From Eustoma russellianum (taxonomy: Eukaryota; Streptophyta; Magnoliopsida; Gentianales; Gentianaceae): a stretch of DNA of 64,000 bases. Position 1 is the first letter of the stretch, and every line of letters begins with the position of its first letter. Location of the stretch: contig AP025056.1 in NCBI GenBank assembly GCA_036186865.1, positions 25,773,346 through 25,837,345 on the forward strand, in the 5' to 3' direction. The notes beneath the pieces are model-generated. The model had not been told where the DNA came from. It saw only the letters and a list, made by a program, of their open reading frames with translations, and did no database searches. A program made the translations under genes and the position numbers. This document shows positions 1 through 11,140 of the stretch, piece after piece.

Positions 1-1053
1 AATGAAGGCATTTTCATTAAATTTCCTCCTAGTCATTATGCCTTGACTAGTTTCACCTAATATTAATTCTTTAGGATGATCTTTCCTATACTTATATGAC
101 TCCGCTAAATTTGAAATATCTCCTCTTGCTTCTTCATCTTCAACCTTAAGTTCAAGTGAATCGATCCTAAGGTCAATGACAATGTTTCCTGTTGGATTCT
201 CAAATTTTTCTATTTGACTTACTTCAATTATTTCCGCATCATCATTATCATTTATACATAGTTCATCCTCAAGGAGTTCACTAAACTTGACATGAATTGA
301 CTCTTCAACTTTCATACTTCTTTTGTTATATACTCTAAATGTCTTGCTATTTTGAGCATATCCCATAAAGATTCCTTCATCCGCTTTGAAATCGAGTTTA
401 TCCAAGTTATCTTTGGTGTTAAGTATAAAACACTTATAACCAAATACCTTGAAATAACCAATATTTTGTACTCTTCCTTTCCAAGCTCATAAGGAGTCTT
501 TTTGAGAGATGGTCTCAAATAAACTATATTAATTACATGACAAGCGGTGTTTATCGCTTCAGCCCAAAAATACTTGGGTAGTTCAAATTCATTTAGCATG
601 GCTCTACTCATTTCTTAAAGTGTTCTATTTTCCTTTCTGCAACACCATTTTGTTAAGGAGTTCTTAGAGCCGAGAAATTGTGTCCATACCTTTTGGATAC
701 ACAAAATTCTTAGAACTCACCATCAAACTCACCACCTCTATCACTTCTAATTTCCTTAATTGTGTCTTCTTTTTTATTTTATAATCTCCTACAAAGTTTT
801 ATAAACTCTTGGCATGCATCATTCTTTTTAGCTAAAAACATTACCCACGTGTACCTAGAGAAGTAATCTACCACCACAAAGGTGTAATTTTTCCACCTAG
901 ACTTGCCGTACCAATATCCCCATACAAATCCATATGAAGTAATTGTGGAGGTTTGGTGGTGGAGATTTCAGTTTTGGGATTGAAGCTTGTCTTAACAAGC
1001 TTTGCCTTTTGACAAGTGTCATATAAGCCATGGTTTTCGAAATTCAATTTTAC
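1..1053 (-). pseudogene. Copia-1 integrase core and C-terminal hinge (broken)
   Basis: Minus-strand translation shows the end of the integrase zinc finger (DTCQKAKLV), then LLHMDLYG with the first catalytic Asp. RSDRGGE (near 745) carries the second Asp. NGVAERK (near 640) carries the catalytic Glu, and FWAEAINTACHVIN is the usual copia block after it. The leftmost 300 bases encode an acidic linker ending in HPKELILGE, the stretch before the RT domain. At least three frame breaks or stops interrupt it, for example a TAA inside the RTP-QNG block. It is not translatable as one chain. It continues the protein seen at 5146-5585, from which the LINE separates it. Confidence 0.85.
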
Positions 1054-1063
1054 AAGACCTTGT

Positions 1064-1650
1064 CATCATCATCATCATTATCCGTACCCAGTATATCCTA
1101 ACGACAACAGAAGCTATCCCTAGGGTTTGGGGAGGGTAAGTGGTAAGCAAACAATACCTCTGTCCCAAGGGATAGAGAGTCTGCTTCCAGTGAGACCCCC
1201 GACTTTATATGCACCTGCATAAATGACACAATAATAGCGATGATGTGCTACTGTGTTAGCGAGGGAATTCAGGAACCATAAATAAGAGGCTTTCGATATT
1301 AAAATATCCATAACGTGTATATGTACATAAAATGCAAAACAACGGTAAAACATAAACAAAGATGTGCAAAATCAACCTAAAGCGTAGATAGTGTCTACGC
1401 CTATCTATGTCCCTAAATATACTATAAAGTGTCCCTATATATGACATATACCTCGTTAACCTTAATTTTTTTGTCTCTATGAACGCCTATCCTTCACCAT
1501 GTCCTCAGAGAGGTGCAAATTTAGCAGGTCGTGCCTAATTTGCTCATCCCAAGTCAGTTTGGGTCTGCCTTTACTCCTGTTCTCCTCTACAATAAGGCTT
1601 TCAATTGCTCTGACCGGCGCCGTTGTTTGTCTCCACTTGACATGCCCAAA
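1064..1650 (-). other. RTE LINE 3' region and trinucleotide tail
   Basis: Downstream of the RT stop on the minus strand is a non-coding region. Near 1090-1200 it contains the block common to 3' ends of plant RTE elements: GGGTCTCACTGGAAGCAG, later CTTACCCTCCCCA, then ATACTGGGTACGG. It ends in an (ATG)n run at 1064-1081. RTE elements typically end in short tandem repeats rather than poly(A). Small frames here are chance frames. Confidence 0.8.
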
Positions 1651-2896
1651 CTATCTCATCCTTCCCTCTCTTATCTTATCTGTTATACTAGCCACACCTA
1701 ACCTTTCTCGAAACACCTCGTTTCTGATCCGGTCTAGCCTTGTATGCCCACACATCCACCTCAACATATTTATCTCTACCACCTCCATCTTCTGCAATTG
1801 TGACCTCTTGATAGCCCAGCAGTCTGTCCCATATAGCATTGTCGGTCGCACTGCCACCCTGTAAAATTTTTCTTTTAATTTAGTTGGAAAATTCTTGTCA
1901 CACAGCACCCCTGAGGCCGCCCTCCATCTACACCAGCCTGCTTGAACTCGATGTGCTACGTCACTATCTATATCTCCATTCTGTTGCATAACTGATCATA
2001 GGTACTTGAACTTACTTACATGTGGTACCACTTGACCATCGACGGTGAGCTGGCTATTCTCACTGTCAGATACGCCGCTGAAGTCACAGTGCAGATACTC
2101 GGTCTTAGAATGACTAATCCTTAAGCCTTTTCTCTCTAAAACACTTCTCCACTGCTCTAGTCTCATACTCAAGGTGTGTCTACTCTCTGCTACTAATACA
2201 ATATCGTCAGCGAAAAGCATACACCACGGTTGCCTCCTGTATCAGCTTTGACAACTCGTCAAGGACAATTGCAAAAAGAAATGGGCTCAACGCAGACCCT
2301 TGATGTATGCCTGCCTCCATCAGAAATAAGTTTGTATTCCCCACTGGCGTACAAATGGTTGTCTTCATCCGAGCATGCATATCTTTAATTATATCTATAT
2401 ACTTCATAGGGATACTTCTTGCCTCCAGACTATCCCAGATCAGGCTACATGACACACTATCATACGCATTTTCAAGATCGATGAAAACCATATATATATC
2501 ACGCTTCTTCTCCCTATACTTCTCCATTAATCTCCTGAGAATGTGTATTGCCTCTGTAGTTGACCTTCTTGGCATAAAATCAAATTGGTTTACTGTAACC
2601 TGAGTTTCTCCCCTAATTTTAGTATCGATTACTCTTTCCCATAGCTTCATGGTATGACTTAGCAACTTAATCCCTCTATAGTTCCCACAACATTGTGTGT
2701 CTCCTTTGTTCTTATATAGGGGGATCACGACACTCTTTCTCCACTCATCTGGCATCTTTTCTGTTTCGTAAATACGGTTGAACAGAGTAGTCAGCCACTG
2801 AACCCCTTCCTCTCCCAAATACTTCCACGCCTCAATGGGTATGTTATCTAGGCCGACCGCTTTAGCTCTTTCCATCTTTTTCAGTGCTCTCATCAC
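1651..2896 (-). pseudogene. RTE LINE reverse transcriptase (frameshifted)
   Basis: The minus-strand peptides read through the RT fingers and palm. They include GLDNIPIEAWKYLG, VVIPLYKNKGD, NYRGIKLLSH, FMPRRST, VFIDLENAYDSV (first catalytic Asp), GIHQGSALSPFLF and FADDIVLV (catalytic Asp pair). They end with the C-terminal block AHRVQAGWCRWR and YGTDCWAIK. The frame shifts near 2210, just before FADD, and is interrupted again near 1990. This domain makes cDNA from the LINE transcript at the nicked target. As it stands it cannot give one active chain. Confidence 0.9.
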
Positions 2897-3449
2897 CTCT
2901 CCTTGTGTGATGTTCTGACAGTCGGAGTTATTGTGTTGTCATTTTTGGTTAGTGATACTTTTTTGTTCTTCGTAGTCGACACTACCACCGTTGAAAAGAT
3001 TGTGAAAGTATGCTTGACATTTCAACTTTATGTTTTGTGCTTTGATTAACACATGTCCATCTTCTCCTTTATAAACTTCCCGTCTCCTAGGTCCTGCCTC
3101 TTTCGGTCCCTAGCTTTGGAAATCTTGAACATATCGTGCTCTCCGTCGTATGTTTGTAGTCTTTCATACATCCTTTTATACGCTGCAGTCTTTGCCTCTG
3201 TCACTGCCTTCTTTGCCTCTTTCCTGGCGATTTTTTAATTCTCCTTCAATCTCACTTTCTCTTCCCCATTTGTGCAGCTTAACAGCTCTCTAAAAATTCT
3301 TTTGTTTGTCTGTTATTTTTTGTTGCACATACTCGTTCCACCACTACGTCTTTTTATGTACGGACGTCCTTCCTGTTGTTAACCCAAGTGTTTCTCTCGC
3401 GACGTGAGTAATAGTGGTCGATATAACCTCCCACATCTGATTTGTGTCA
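2897..3449 (-). other. Decayed linker between RTE endonuclease and RT
   Basis: This is the stretch between the endonuclease and RT domains of the LINE. No frame stays open on the minus strand. Short pieces resemble the basic linker of RTE proteins, but stops and indels have erased it. No other feature is seen. Confidence 0.6.
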
Positions 3450-4449
3450 TCACCAAGACAATCTAGTTTTGTAGAGATGAATTTGTCTCTGAAATATATT
3501 AATTTTTTCGTCTTTCAAACTTCCCCATCGAATCCCGGGTTGGAATTTTCCAACCTCCTTACTCAGCTTTTGCCTCAATGCTATAACTACCACTAATAAA
3601 CAGTGTTGTGTCGCTACTGTATCTCTTGGTATAACCTTGCAGTTCCTCCACAACCATCGATCTTCACGCCTCATCAGAAAATAGTCAATCTGCGTGTTAC
3701 GTCCTCCGCTGCTAAATGTGATCAAATGCGATTCTTTTTTCTTAAAAAACAAGTTTATAATGCCTAGGTCATGGGCCACTGCTAGGTCGAGCAGATCTCT
3801 ACGCTGTTCATTTCTATCTCCATAACCAAACCCGCCATGTACCGACTGGAAACCATCGCTATCCTTTCCAATGTGTCTATTAAAATCACCTTCGATACAG
3901 ATTCGTTCCTTCCTGGGTATTGACTTTAACACTACATCTAAGCAATCCCAAAACCCTTTCTTCTCATGTTCTCCTAGTCCCACTTGAGGTGCGTAGGCGC
4001 AAATCACTGCCACTACCTCCTTATTTATTATTAACTTCAAACCTACTTATATCATTATATCTAGTCACATCAATCACGTTCGTATGTAATTCTAACTATA
4101 CTAGAAAGCCTACCCCATTCTTGGTCCCATCTGACCTCGAATACAACAACTTATACTCATTACACTCTTTACCTTTATTCCCTTTCCACCTAGTCTCTTG
4201 GAGACATGCTACATCTATCTTACGTCTCTTAAGTGTATCTACAACCTCCAACAATATACCACTTAAGGTTCCAACACTCCAAGAGGCTATCCTTAGACTA
4301 TCTTCCTTTTCATTCCCCTTACCTACACCCCTCTTCCTTAGACATGGTCTCATGGAAAAATCATGACGTCTTCTATCAATTATTGCAACTAAGACTAAAA
4401 ATCCAAAGTATGCTAATGATGCCGAAAGTTTGAAACTAAATGTAAACAA
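3450..4449 (-). pseudogene. RTE LINE apurinic-type endonuclease (EEP) domain, frameshifted
   Basis: Two minus-strand frames (4449-4096 and 4040-3450) together cover an endonuclease/exonuclease/phosphatase domain. Motifs are LRIASWSVGTL (the family usually has Asn where this copy has Ser), ACLQETRWKG, AYAPQVG, the catalytic GDFNRHIG, the site-defining TQIDYFLMRR and the terminal TQH. The enzyme nicks target DNA so that the LINE RNA can be copied at the nick. A frameshift plus a stop lie between 4040 and 4096. Plant genome annotation often mislabels this domain as craniofacial development protein 2-like. Confidence 0.9.
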
Positions 4450-5135
4450 TCAAAATTACTTCAATGATAATAAGATAAAAATAGAATTTTATCACCTGTT
4501 TGAGTTGTGAAACACCAAAATCCAAGAAAATGAGATCTGGGTTTCGTCTCCACTAGTAGGTGGCTTATCTAATAGAGATCTTTTCATGTTGGTTGCTACT
4601 TCCGGTGGAAAATGCCCCTAATGTGTTGGTGGTCACAGTAATAAATCAACACAAGTGTAATAAAAGCTTGGAACTTTAATTTCTTTTACCTGAAGATCTG
4701 CTAAGATTGCAAGATAGCATACGCCAGCTCCAGCAGTGAAGGAAAAAAAGGGCCAACCGGAGAGCAGGGGAAGGAGTAATTTATGGAGTCTAACAGCAAA
4801 TCAGCTTGAATACAAGCTAACTCACAAGAAGCCAAATGAACAGCCCACCTTAGGTGAATCCTTTGGTTTTCTGATCAGCACCGATGTTTATGTCTTTTCA
4901 GATGCTATCCTTTAGATCCGAACTTTCTTTTAAGATAGGACGCTTGCAGAATTTTTGAGAGAAATTCGTCGAAATCATACCTAAAAAAAGCCAAAACTTT
5001 TCACGAGGGCTTCCGGAAGCTTGCCCGGAAGATGAAGACGGATCTTTGCTCGGAAGAGAGAGAGATTTTTGAACGTTGTAGTTCGTTACGAAGATTTGTA
5101 ATTTACTGCTTTCACATGGTATAAAGGACTTTTGG
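4450..5135 (-). other. RTE LINE 5' region
   Basis: This is non-coding sequence between the 5' insertion boundary at 5135 and the endonuclease. It has no open frame of note. An 85-codon minus frame at 4898-5155 crosses the insertion boundary and is therefore not a LINE protein. An internal promoter is expected here but I see no clear motif. Confidence 0.6.
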
Positions 5136-5145
5136 AAGACCTTGT

Positions 5146-5585
5146 ACCTTTTCATTTTTGCAAATCTCTTTGAAAATTTTTAAAACTAATATGTCCAAGT
5201 CGCCTATGCCATAGTTGAGTCAAATCATTTTTGGCAACTAGGCAAGAAACATTTTGTGATATCAAATCATGTGTGCTAAATTTATAAACATTATTTTTCC
5301 TTATAGCCTCAAAACAATCTTATCATTCTTTTTCACAATGTATTTTCTTTTCACAAATTCAACTTGAAAATTAGCATCACATAGTTTGCTAACAATTATC
5401 AAATTATACTTAAGCCCTTCTACATATAGTACATTATTAATAGTAAAAGAAGAATTACCAGTTTCTCCATATCCAAGGATTTTGGCTCTCCCATTGCCAA
5501 AATGCACCGTTCCACCATCTTGGAGCTTGAGCTTGGTGAACAACGTTTTGTCTCCGGTCATGTGCGTTGAACATCCGCTATCCAT
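5146..5585 (-). pseudogene. Copia-1 aspartic protease and GAG-pre-integrase
   Basis: The minus frame 5585-5301 has the protease active-site block MDSGCSTHMTG, followed by FGNGRAKILGYG and NNVLYVEGLKYNLIIVSKL, the usual end of copia protease. GAG-pre-integrase residues follow toward 5146, with a frame break near 5300, and lead into the LINE insertion. Protease cuts the Gag-Pol polyprotein; pre-integrase leads into the integrase zinc finger. The domain continues at 1053 on the far side of the LINE. Confidence 0.88.
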
Positions 5586-7333
5586 AAGTCATTTGGTTCC
5601 TTCTTCTTTGACTACTTCATTTATCTCGAGAGCCTACAAAACCAAGAGATTTACGCATTGATACCCTTTGATGGTTGGATCCTTTAGGGTTAGCTTGTCG
5701 ACTCTTAGGCTTCCAAACATACATACTACCAAGTCTAGCATTACATGCACTATTCACATGTCCTACTTTGTTACAATGAAAACAAGTGGGTACATGCCTT
5801 GATTTGTAAGATGATGATTTATGTTGTGTTTATCTCTTATTTACCTTTTTCTTTAATGGCTTAGGCTTAATGGAAGAATGTGATGGATTAAATCCTAGAC
5901 CGGATTTATCATTTCCAACTCTTTGATTTCCAAGTAATTTGTCTAGATTATTTTTACCATCGGTCAGTTTTTGCAAGTCTAATTTTAGCCTCTCACATTC
6001 TTTCCTAATTTCCACATTTTCAAGAGTTACGGTTTTATGCATGGTGAGTATGATGTCATGATCTTGAAACATCAAAATGTTCTTATCATGCAAGCTCTTA
6101 TTTTATAAAATGCACTTCTTGAACTATTTCTTCAAATGTTTATACTTTAAATTCATTTTTTCAAAATCATCTTGCAAATCCCCTATTTCATCTTGTAAAT
6201 TAGAAGGATTAGAATTTACCTCAAGGTCATCTTCAATTGCCATAAGACAAGTATGTTGAGCCTTTGGATTTTCAACTATTGCAACAAGTCCAACATCTTG
6301 ATCTTCACTTTCTTCTCCTTCCGATTCATAAAGGAGATCATCCCACGTGGTTACCTCCGCATTAAGAGCTTTCTTCTTTTAAGGAAAGACCTTCTTTTCT
6401 TGTTTTTGCAGCTCCTTGACGTGGCAATCGACAATGAAGTGACCGGGTCGACCATACCTATAGCAATTTCACTTGCTTCTTTTTCCTTGGGTGGTCTCTT
6501 GAAAAACTTTCTTGCTTGAGCCTTATTTCTTGTTGTCATTCTTCTAAATTTTCTCACTAGAAGAGCAACTTCCTCAACTGATTCATCGGACTCTACCGCC
6601 AATCCTTTGTGTGATGTTTGTGTGGGCTTGATAGTGTTCATCCTATTTTGTTCATCAATAAGAATTTCATGAGTAAGAAGATTACTGGATAGCTCATCAA
6701 GGGTAAGAGTCTTGAGGTTCTTTGATTCGGTGATGACGGTGACTTTAGGTGTCCATTCTCTTGGCAAAGAGTTGAGGAGTTTTGAGACAAGGTCTCCATT
6801 TGAGATTTTCTTGTCCACCATAGAAAGTTGATTCACTATTCAAGTGAATCGATCAATTGTCTCCTCAATCTTTTCACAACTCTTCATCCCGAACATTTCA
6901 TATTCCTTCATGAGCATTAGTCTTTTGGCCATTCTTACTTGCTCAGTCCCTTCATGTATCATTTCCAGCCTTTTCCATGCTTCATGAGCTGTTTCAATAC
7001 CTTGAAGTCTTATAAGTTCAGTGGTGGTAAGAGCACTTGAAAAAAATATCGAATGCTTTGCCATTGATGGCGAAGTTTATCTTCTCTTTGTCGGTGTAGT
7101 CATCCTCATCTTTAAACATTGATTCTCCTTTTGAGTTGGTAATCATAGGAACTTCAAATACTTTGACAACGGCTCTTCATATATCAAATCCATAGCCTTT
7201 CAAATGATTGATCATTCAAAATTTCCACAAAGAATAGTTTTGGGCATCAAACATAGGTGCTTTAGTGCTTGATCCTGAGAAGTGCAGTTGGCTTGGAAGT
7301 TGAGTTGTAGGATGAAGAGGTTGTCATTGCCAT
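5586..7333 (-). pseudogene. Copia-1 gag with two CCHC knuckles (broken)
   Basis: Gag probably begins at the ATG at 7333-7331, about 50 bases after the primer site. Frames 7064-6840 and 6836-6351 carry the UBN2-type capsid region (NSLPREWTPKVTVI). A first CCHC knuckle near 6450 is frameshifted. A coiled-coil stretch at 6093-5830 (ECERLKLDLQKLTDG) follows. A second knuckle, CFHCNKVGHVNSAC, lies near 5770. Gag forms the virus-like particle and the knuckles bind RNA. Two knuckles split by a coiled coil differ from the single knuckle in the Copia-3/4/6 group. Confidence 0.85.
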
Positions 7334-7382
7334 GATCTTTAACCTTGCTACTTTCAAAGATTGGCCAAGCAGTCAAGGTTAG

Positions 7383-7394
7383 GCTCTGTTACCA
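7383..7394 (-). promoter_or_regulatory. Copia-1 primer-binding site
   Basis: Minus-strand TGGTAACAGAGC lies two bases inside the LTR end. It matches the complement of the initiator Met-tRNA 3' end (TGGTATCAGAGC) with one change. Minus-strand cDNA synthesis starts here. Confidence 0.85.
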
Positions 7395-7396
7395 AT

Positions 7397-8921
7397 TGTT
7401 GGGTCCGTAATACACTCTAGAGGGGGTGAATAGAGTGTTGGGCAATTTTGCAGAATTTTCTTGTTTGCCTCAACTTGAATGGAATTAAAAATCAAAGCAA
7501 GAATTGGAGATAAGAAAAATGAATGAGTACACCGGATATAGAGTGGTTCGAATCGTAAATGATTCTACTCCACTACCACTTTGTTGCCAAAGTGGGTTTT
7601 CAACGACTACTCTTCTTGTTAAATCTAATAAGAACAACCACAATAAAACTTACACTAACACCTTAGTATAAGCAACCACAACAGCAACTTCTTGTACAAA
7701 ATACACTTGTGTAAATACAGCAACTACAGCTCTAGCAAGAACAACTTCTTGCTACCTCACAACTTTAACAAAGTTCTCTCAAGAACTTTCTCACAGTGGG
7801 TTGAAGGAAATAGTGTGGTTCACACTTTCTCACTATTCTAAACACAAGCAAGAGACCAAATATGTATGGTTCCACTTGTGTTAGACTCTCTATCTCTCAA
7901 TATACAACAATGAAGAACAAAGTAAGGCTTAACAAGATTTAAGCACTTTTACAAATATGAGAGAAGTATACTACAATGAATAAAGAACCTTGATGATGGT
8001 GAAAGTGTGTATCTGCCTCATCCAAGATTCTTCCATTTATAGATGATGTTCACCACGTTTTTGAAGCCTTCACCATGTCTTCAACTACATCAAATGTCAA
8101 GATAATGTCCAAATAGTCTTTAGTCACCCTATGGAGTGATTTGATCTTTAATAGCCAACCTAGAATAGCTTAGACATGGATATAATAGTCAAGGAAGCAT
8201 GTATTATGATGTAGTAAAGTCTACAAGAAATTTGAGCAAGATTCGATAGAGAAAACACCATGAATCTCCCTTGCATTTTGTTCCAACGTTCATAAAAATT
8301 TGAATTCTGGGGGACATTGATCGATTGAAGTGACTGGGGGGTAGATCGATGTCCTTTAGAAACTTTGCAGTTTTGAAACTGCTTAACATCGATCAATCAA
8401 AATCTCCCCTGGAGAGACTGATGTCACTTTGATCGATCGATGTCCCCTGGACTGAGAGATCGATGTTGGACAGAAAGTTTTCTGCCTGACATCGATCGAT
8501 CGAAGTCTCTCTGGGGAGAGACTGAAGTGATATCGATCGCTCGATGTCCCCAGGTTGAGAGATCGATGTTGGACAGAAACTTTTTCGCCTGACATCGATC
8601 GATCGAAGTCTCTCTTTGGAGAGACTGAAGTGACATCGATCGATCGATGTCCTCAGTCTTAGAGATTGATGTTGGACAGTAAGCTCCAATCTCAACCATT
8701 TTTGAAATAGTGTATTTTTTCATTTTGTATCAAGTCTCAAGTGTCAATTTAATGTATTTAAAACATTTTTATATAATCAAAACAATTTATATATTAACAA
8801 AAGATCGATCAATTTAGGCTTGAATTCAAATTTTTATCACCATTAGAACAAAATCCAAGGAAGATTTAAAATGTTTTCTCTCTTAAATTTTACCCAAATT
8901 GATTGTGGACTTCCCCCAACA
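7397..8921 (-). repeat. Copia-1 5' LTR (1525 bp)
   Basis: On the minus strand it starts TGTTGGGGGAAG (8921) and ends GGACCCAACA (7397), next to the primer site. A TATA-like CTATAAAT lies at 8042-8035. An ACACTCTA/TAGAGTGT hairpin (7438-7412) precedes the LTR end. A 103-bp tandem array fills part of U3. About 800 bp at its 3' side is homologous, in inverted orientation, to the Copia-2 LTR at 8922-9745. Confidence 0.85.
8300..8680. repeat. 103-bp tandem array with ATCGATCGAT palindromes
   Basis: Landmark GTTGGACAG recurs at 8465, 8568 and 8671, a period of 103 bases. At least one more diverged unit lies to the left. Each unit has two CATCGATCGATCGA(A/T)G motifs plus a GATCGATGTT. The array is in the U3 part of the Copia-1 LTR. 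Several overlapping minus-strand frames of 70-100 codons here only reflect the repeat. Confidence 0.9.
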
Positions 8922-9745
8922 TCTATAATGCTTTTTTGACTATTATAAACATGCCTAAGATATTTTATGGTGGCTATAGAGAATAAAATCAACTATACCT
9001 GGCTAGAGACTATTTGGACATCTTCAAGACATTTGATTGAGTTAAAGACTTTGTAGAGGGTGCAAAAACATGGCTCATATCCTCTGTATATTGAAGAAGG
9101 TCAGACGAAGCATTCACACACTTTCATTCTATTCAAGCTTCATCCCCCATTGTTATAAAAAGCTCTCCAAGGTACAAAAGTCATTAAAGTCTATTAAGCC
9201 CTTGTTGCTTTGCATTCATGTTGTATTGTGAAAGTGATAGTATCAGACAAGAGAAACTAAGCATAGTCGATCTATTGCTTATGCTCTACTCTCATTCGAA
9301 AGTGTAATCTCACTACTTCCCAAAACCCACTTGGTAAAACTCCTTTGGTAGAACATTGTTGAAGCTATGAGAAACAAGGACTCGTTCTTGCTTGTAACTA
9401 CTATTGTTTTTGCACAAGATGTTTTGTGCAATTAGTTGCTTTTGTTGTAGTTGTTGCTTGCACTAGTTGTTAGTGTAAGCATTGTTGTTCTTGTTCTTGT
9501 TCCTTATTGAAGGTGATAAGAAAAGATGTTGAAAATCCACTTTGAAAACAAATTGGTAGTGAAGTAGAATCGAATAGATTCAAACCACTCTATATCGTGT
9601 GTCTTCATCTACTATTTCTCATCTCTTTTCTTCTTATTTTGGCAACGTTTGAGTGTGCTTAAACAAAATCGAGAAAACCCAAAAAAATAGCTCAACACTC
9701 TATTCGCGCCCTCTCCTCTCTAGAGTGTTTAGCACGGACCTAACA
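8922..9745 (+). repeat. Copia-2 5' LTR, left-truncated
   Basis: This is homologous to the last ~800 bp of the Copia-1 LTR in the opposite orientation, for example GACTATTTGGACAT and TTTGACTATTATA-type blocks. It ends GGACCTAACA at 9745. TTATAAAAAG near 9155 is a possible TATA box. The start is missing because Copia-1 abuts it. Confidence 0.8.
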
Positions 9746-9758
9746 ATTGGTATCAGAG
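9694..9758 (+). promoter_or_regulatory. Copia-2 LTR-end hairpin and primer-binding site
   Basis: A 9-bp stem AACACTCTA (9694-9702) / TAGAGTGTT (9721-9729) precedes the LTR end. The primer site TGGTATCAGAG is at 9748-9758. The distance from stem start to primer site is 54 bases, the same as in Copia-3, -4 and -6. Confidence 0.75.
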
Positions 9759-9805
9759 AACCTTGTTTGCTTGGCAGATTTTTGTAAGTAGAAATGTTAA
9801 AGATC

Positions 9806-11035
9806 ATGCCAATCACAACCACTTCCTCTTATAGCTCATCTCTCAAATCAACCACTCTATTCTTAGTCTCAAACACGAAATCCCCTATGTTTGATGCTTA
9901 AAATTATTCATTGTTGAAGTTTATAATGATGAATCATTTGAAATGTTGCGGATTTAACATATAGAGACCTGTTGCAAGAGGAATTGGAATTTCTATGATT
10001 ACAAACTCAAAAGGTGAATTGATGTTTAAAGATGAGGATGACTACACCGATAAAAAAAGATCAAGTTTGCTATAAATGGAAAGACATTAGATATTCTTTC
10101 AAGTGCTCTAACCACTACAGAGCTTATAAGATTTGAAGGTCTTGAAACAGCCCATGAAGCATGGAAAAGGCTAAGATTGCTACGCGAAAGAACTAAACAA
10201 GTGAGAATGACCAAAAGACTTATTCTTATGAAGGAATATGAAATGTTTGGTATGAACATTGGCGAAGAAATTTAGGAAACTATTGACCAATTCACCTGAA
10301 TTGTGAATTAACTTTCCATAGTTGACAAGGACATATTAAATGAAGGTATTGGCTCAAAACTTCCCAACTCTTTGCCAAGAGAATGGACATCCAAAGTGAC
10401 AACCATCACCGAGTCTAAACATCTCAAGACTCTTACTCTTGATGAACTATCCAGAAATCCCTCGACTCATGAAATCCTAATCAATGAGAAAAATAGGATG
10501 GTCCCTATCAAGCTCTCACATGTATCACACAAATGATTTGCTGAAGAATTCGATGATTTAAAATGAAGAGGTTACTTTAAACATTTAAAAGGGTAGCAAC
10601 AAGAAAAAACTCAAGGAGGATTTCAAAAGTTCACACAAAGACAAAGAATTAGGTGAAAATTGCTATAGGTGTGGTTGACCTGGCCACTTTATTATGTTTG
10701 CCCTGTCAAGGAGCTGCAAAAGCAAGATAAGAAAGTCTTCTATGAAAAGAAGAAAGCCTTAAATATGGAAGTAACCACGTGGGATGATCTTCCTTCTGAA
10801 TCAGAAGGCCAAGATAATAAAGGTAATGATGCTGGACTCATTGATCTAATTAATGATCGAGAAAAACAACACACTTGTCGTATGGTAATCGAGGATGATC
10901 TTGACGTAATTCAATCTTCTAACATTGATTTACAAAATGAAATAGGAGACATATAAGATGATTTTGAAAAAATTAACTTAATGTATAAAAAATTGAAGAA
11001 ATAGTTTAAGAAATGCATATTAGAAAACAAGATCT
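9806..11035 (+). pseudogene. Copia-2 gag, 5' part
   Basis: The ATG at 9806 is followed by a heavily mutated Gag. Recognisable pieces are FKDEDDYTDKKRSSL, a UBN2 region near 10330-10460, a knuckle CYRCG-PGHF near 10660-10690, and an acidic stretch at 10669-10956 (VTTWDDLPSESEGQDN) equivalent to Copia-1 Gag. Many stops and shifts are present. It continues at 21136 beyond Copia-3. Confidence 0.8.
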
Positions 11036-11140
11036 TGTTGAGAAATATGTTTGGATAATTTTCAATGTCATGATTTTAAGTTGTGAATACTTAAAAATGT
11101 CACACATGGTATTATATGTGATTAAAAGTTGAAAAATTTG

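Larger units (their letters stand above)
1064..5135 (-). mobile_element. RTE-clade non-LTR retrotransposon (LINE), near full length, decayed
   Basis: The minus-strand element has a 5' region, an endonuclease (EEP) domain, a reverse transcriptase and a 3' tail of ATG/GAT trinucleotides. It lies between two copies of the 10-mer AAGACCTTGT (1054-1063 and 5136-5145), which I read as the target-site duplication. When the LINE and one copy are set aside, the Copia-1 frame runs on without a break, which supports both boundaries. The length of about 4.07 kb fits a full-length RTE. A single EEP plus RT with no RNase H and a microsatellite tail are RTE traits. Several frameshifts show that it is dead. 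Confidence 0.88.
1..8921 (-). mobile_element. Copia-1: Ty1/copia LTR retrotransposon, 5' portion, interrupted by a LINE
   Basis: Read on the minus strand the order is 5' LTR (8921-7397), primer site, gag, protease, GAG-pre-integrase, integrase and then the hinge before reverse transcriptase, which is cut by the window start. PR-IN-RT order is diagnostic of Ty1/copia. RT, RNase H and the 3' LTR must lie to the left of the window. An RTE-type LINE occupies 1064-5135. The element is old: its frame is broken many times. Copia-2, on the other strand, is a close relative. Its 5' LTR continues directly to the right of 8921, so Copia-1 probably inserted in that LTR. Confidence 0.9.

Noticed and set aside
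4898..5155. 85-codon minus frame ending in KDSI, first thought to be a LINE ORF1
   Set aside because: It starts in Copia-1 sequence and crosses the LINE insertion boundary, so it is an accidental fusion.
8300..8700. Possible CRISPR-like array of spaced palindromes
   Set aside because: This is plant nuclear DNA. Units are tandem and include the palindrome rather than unique spacers, and the array is part of an LTR.
8393..8723. Three overlapping minus-strand frames of 70-100 codons with repeated IDRC/SLQRETSIDR peptides
   Set aside because: Products of the 103-bp tandem array; several frames are open at once because 103 is not a multiple of three and the unit has few stops.
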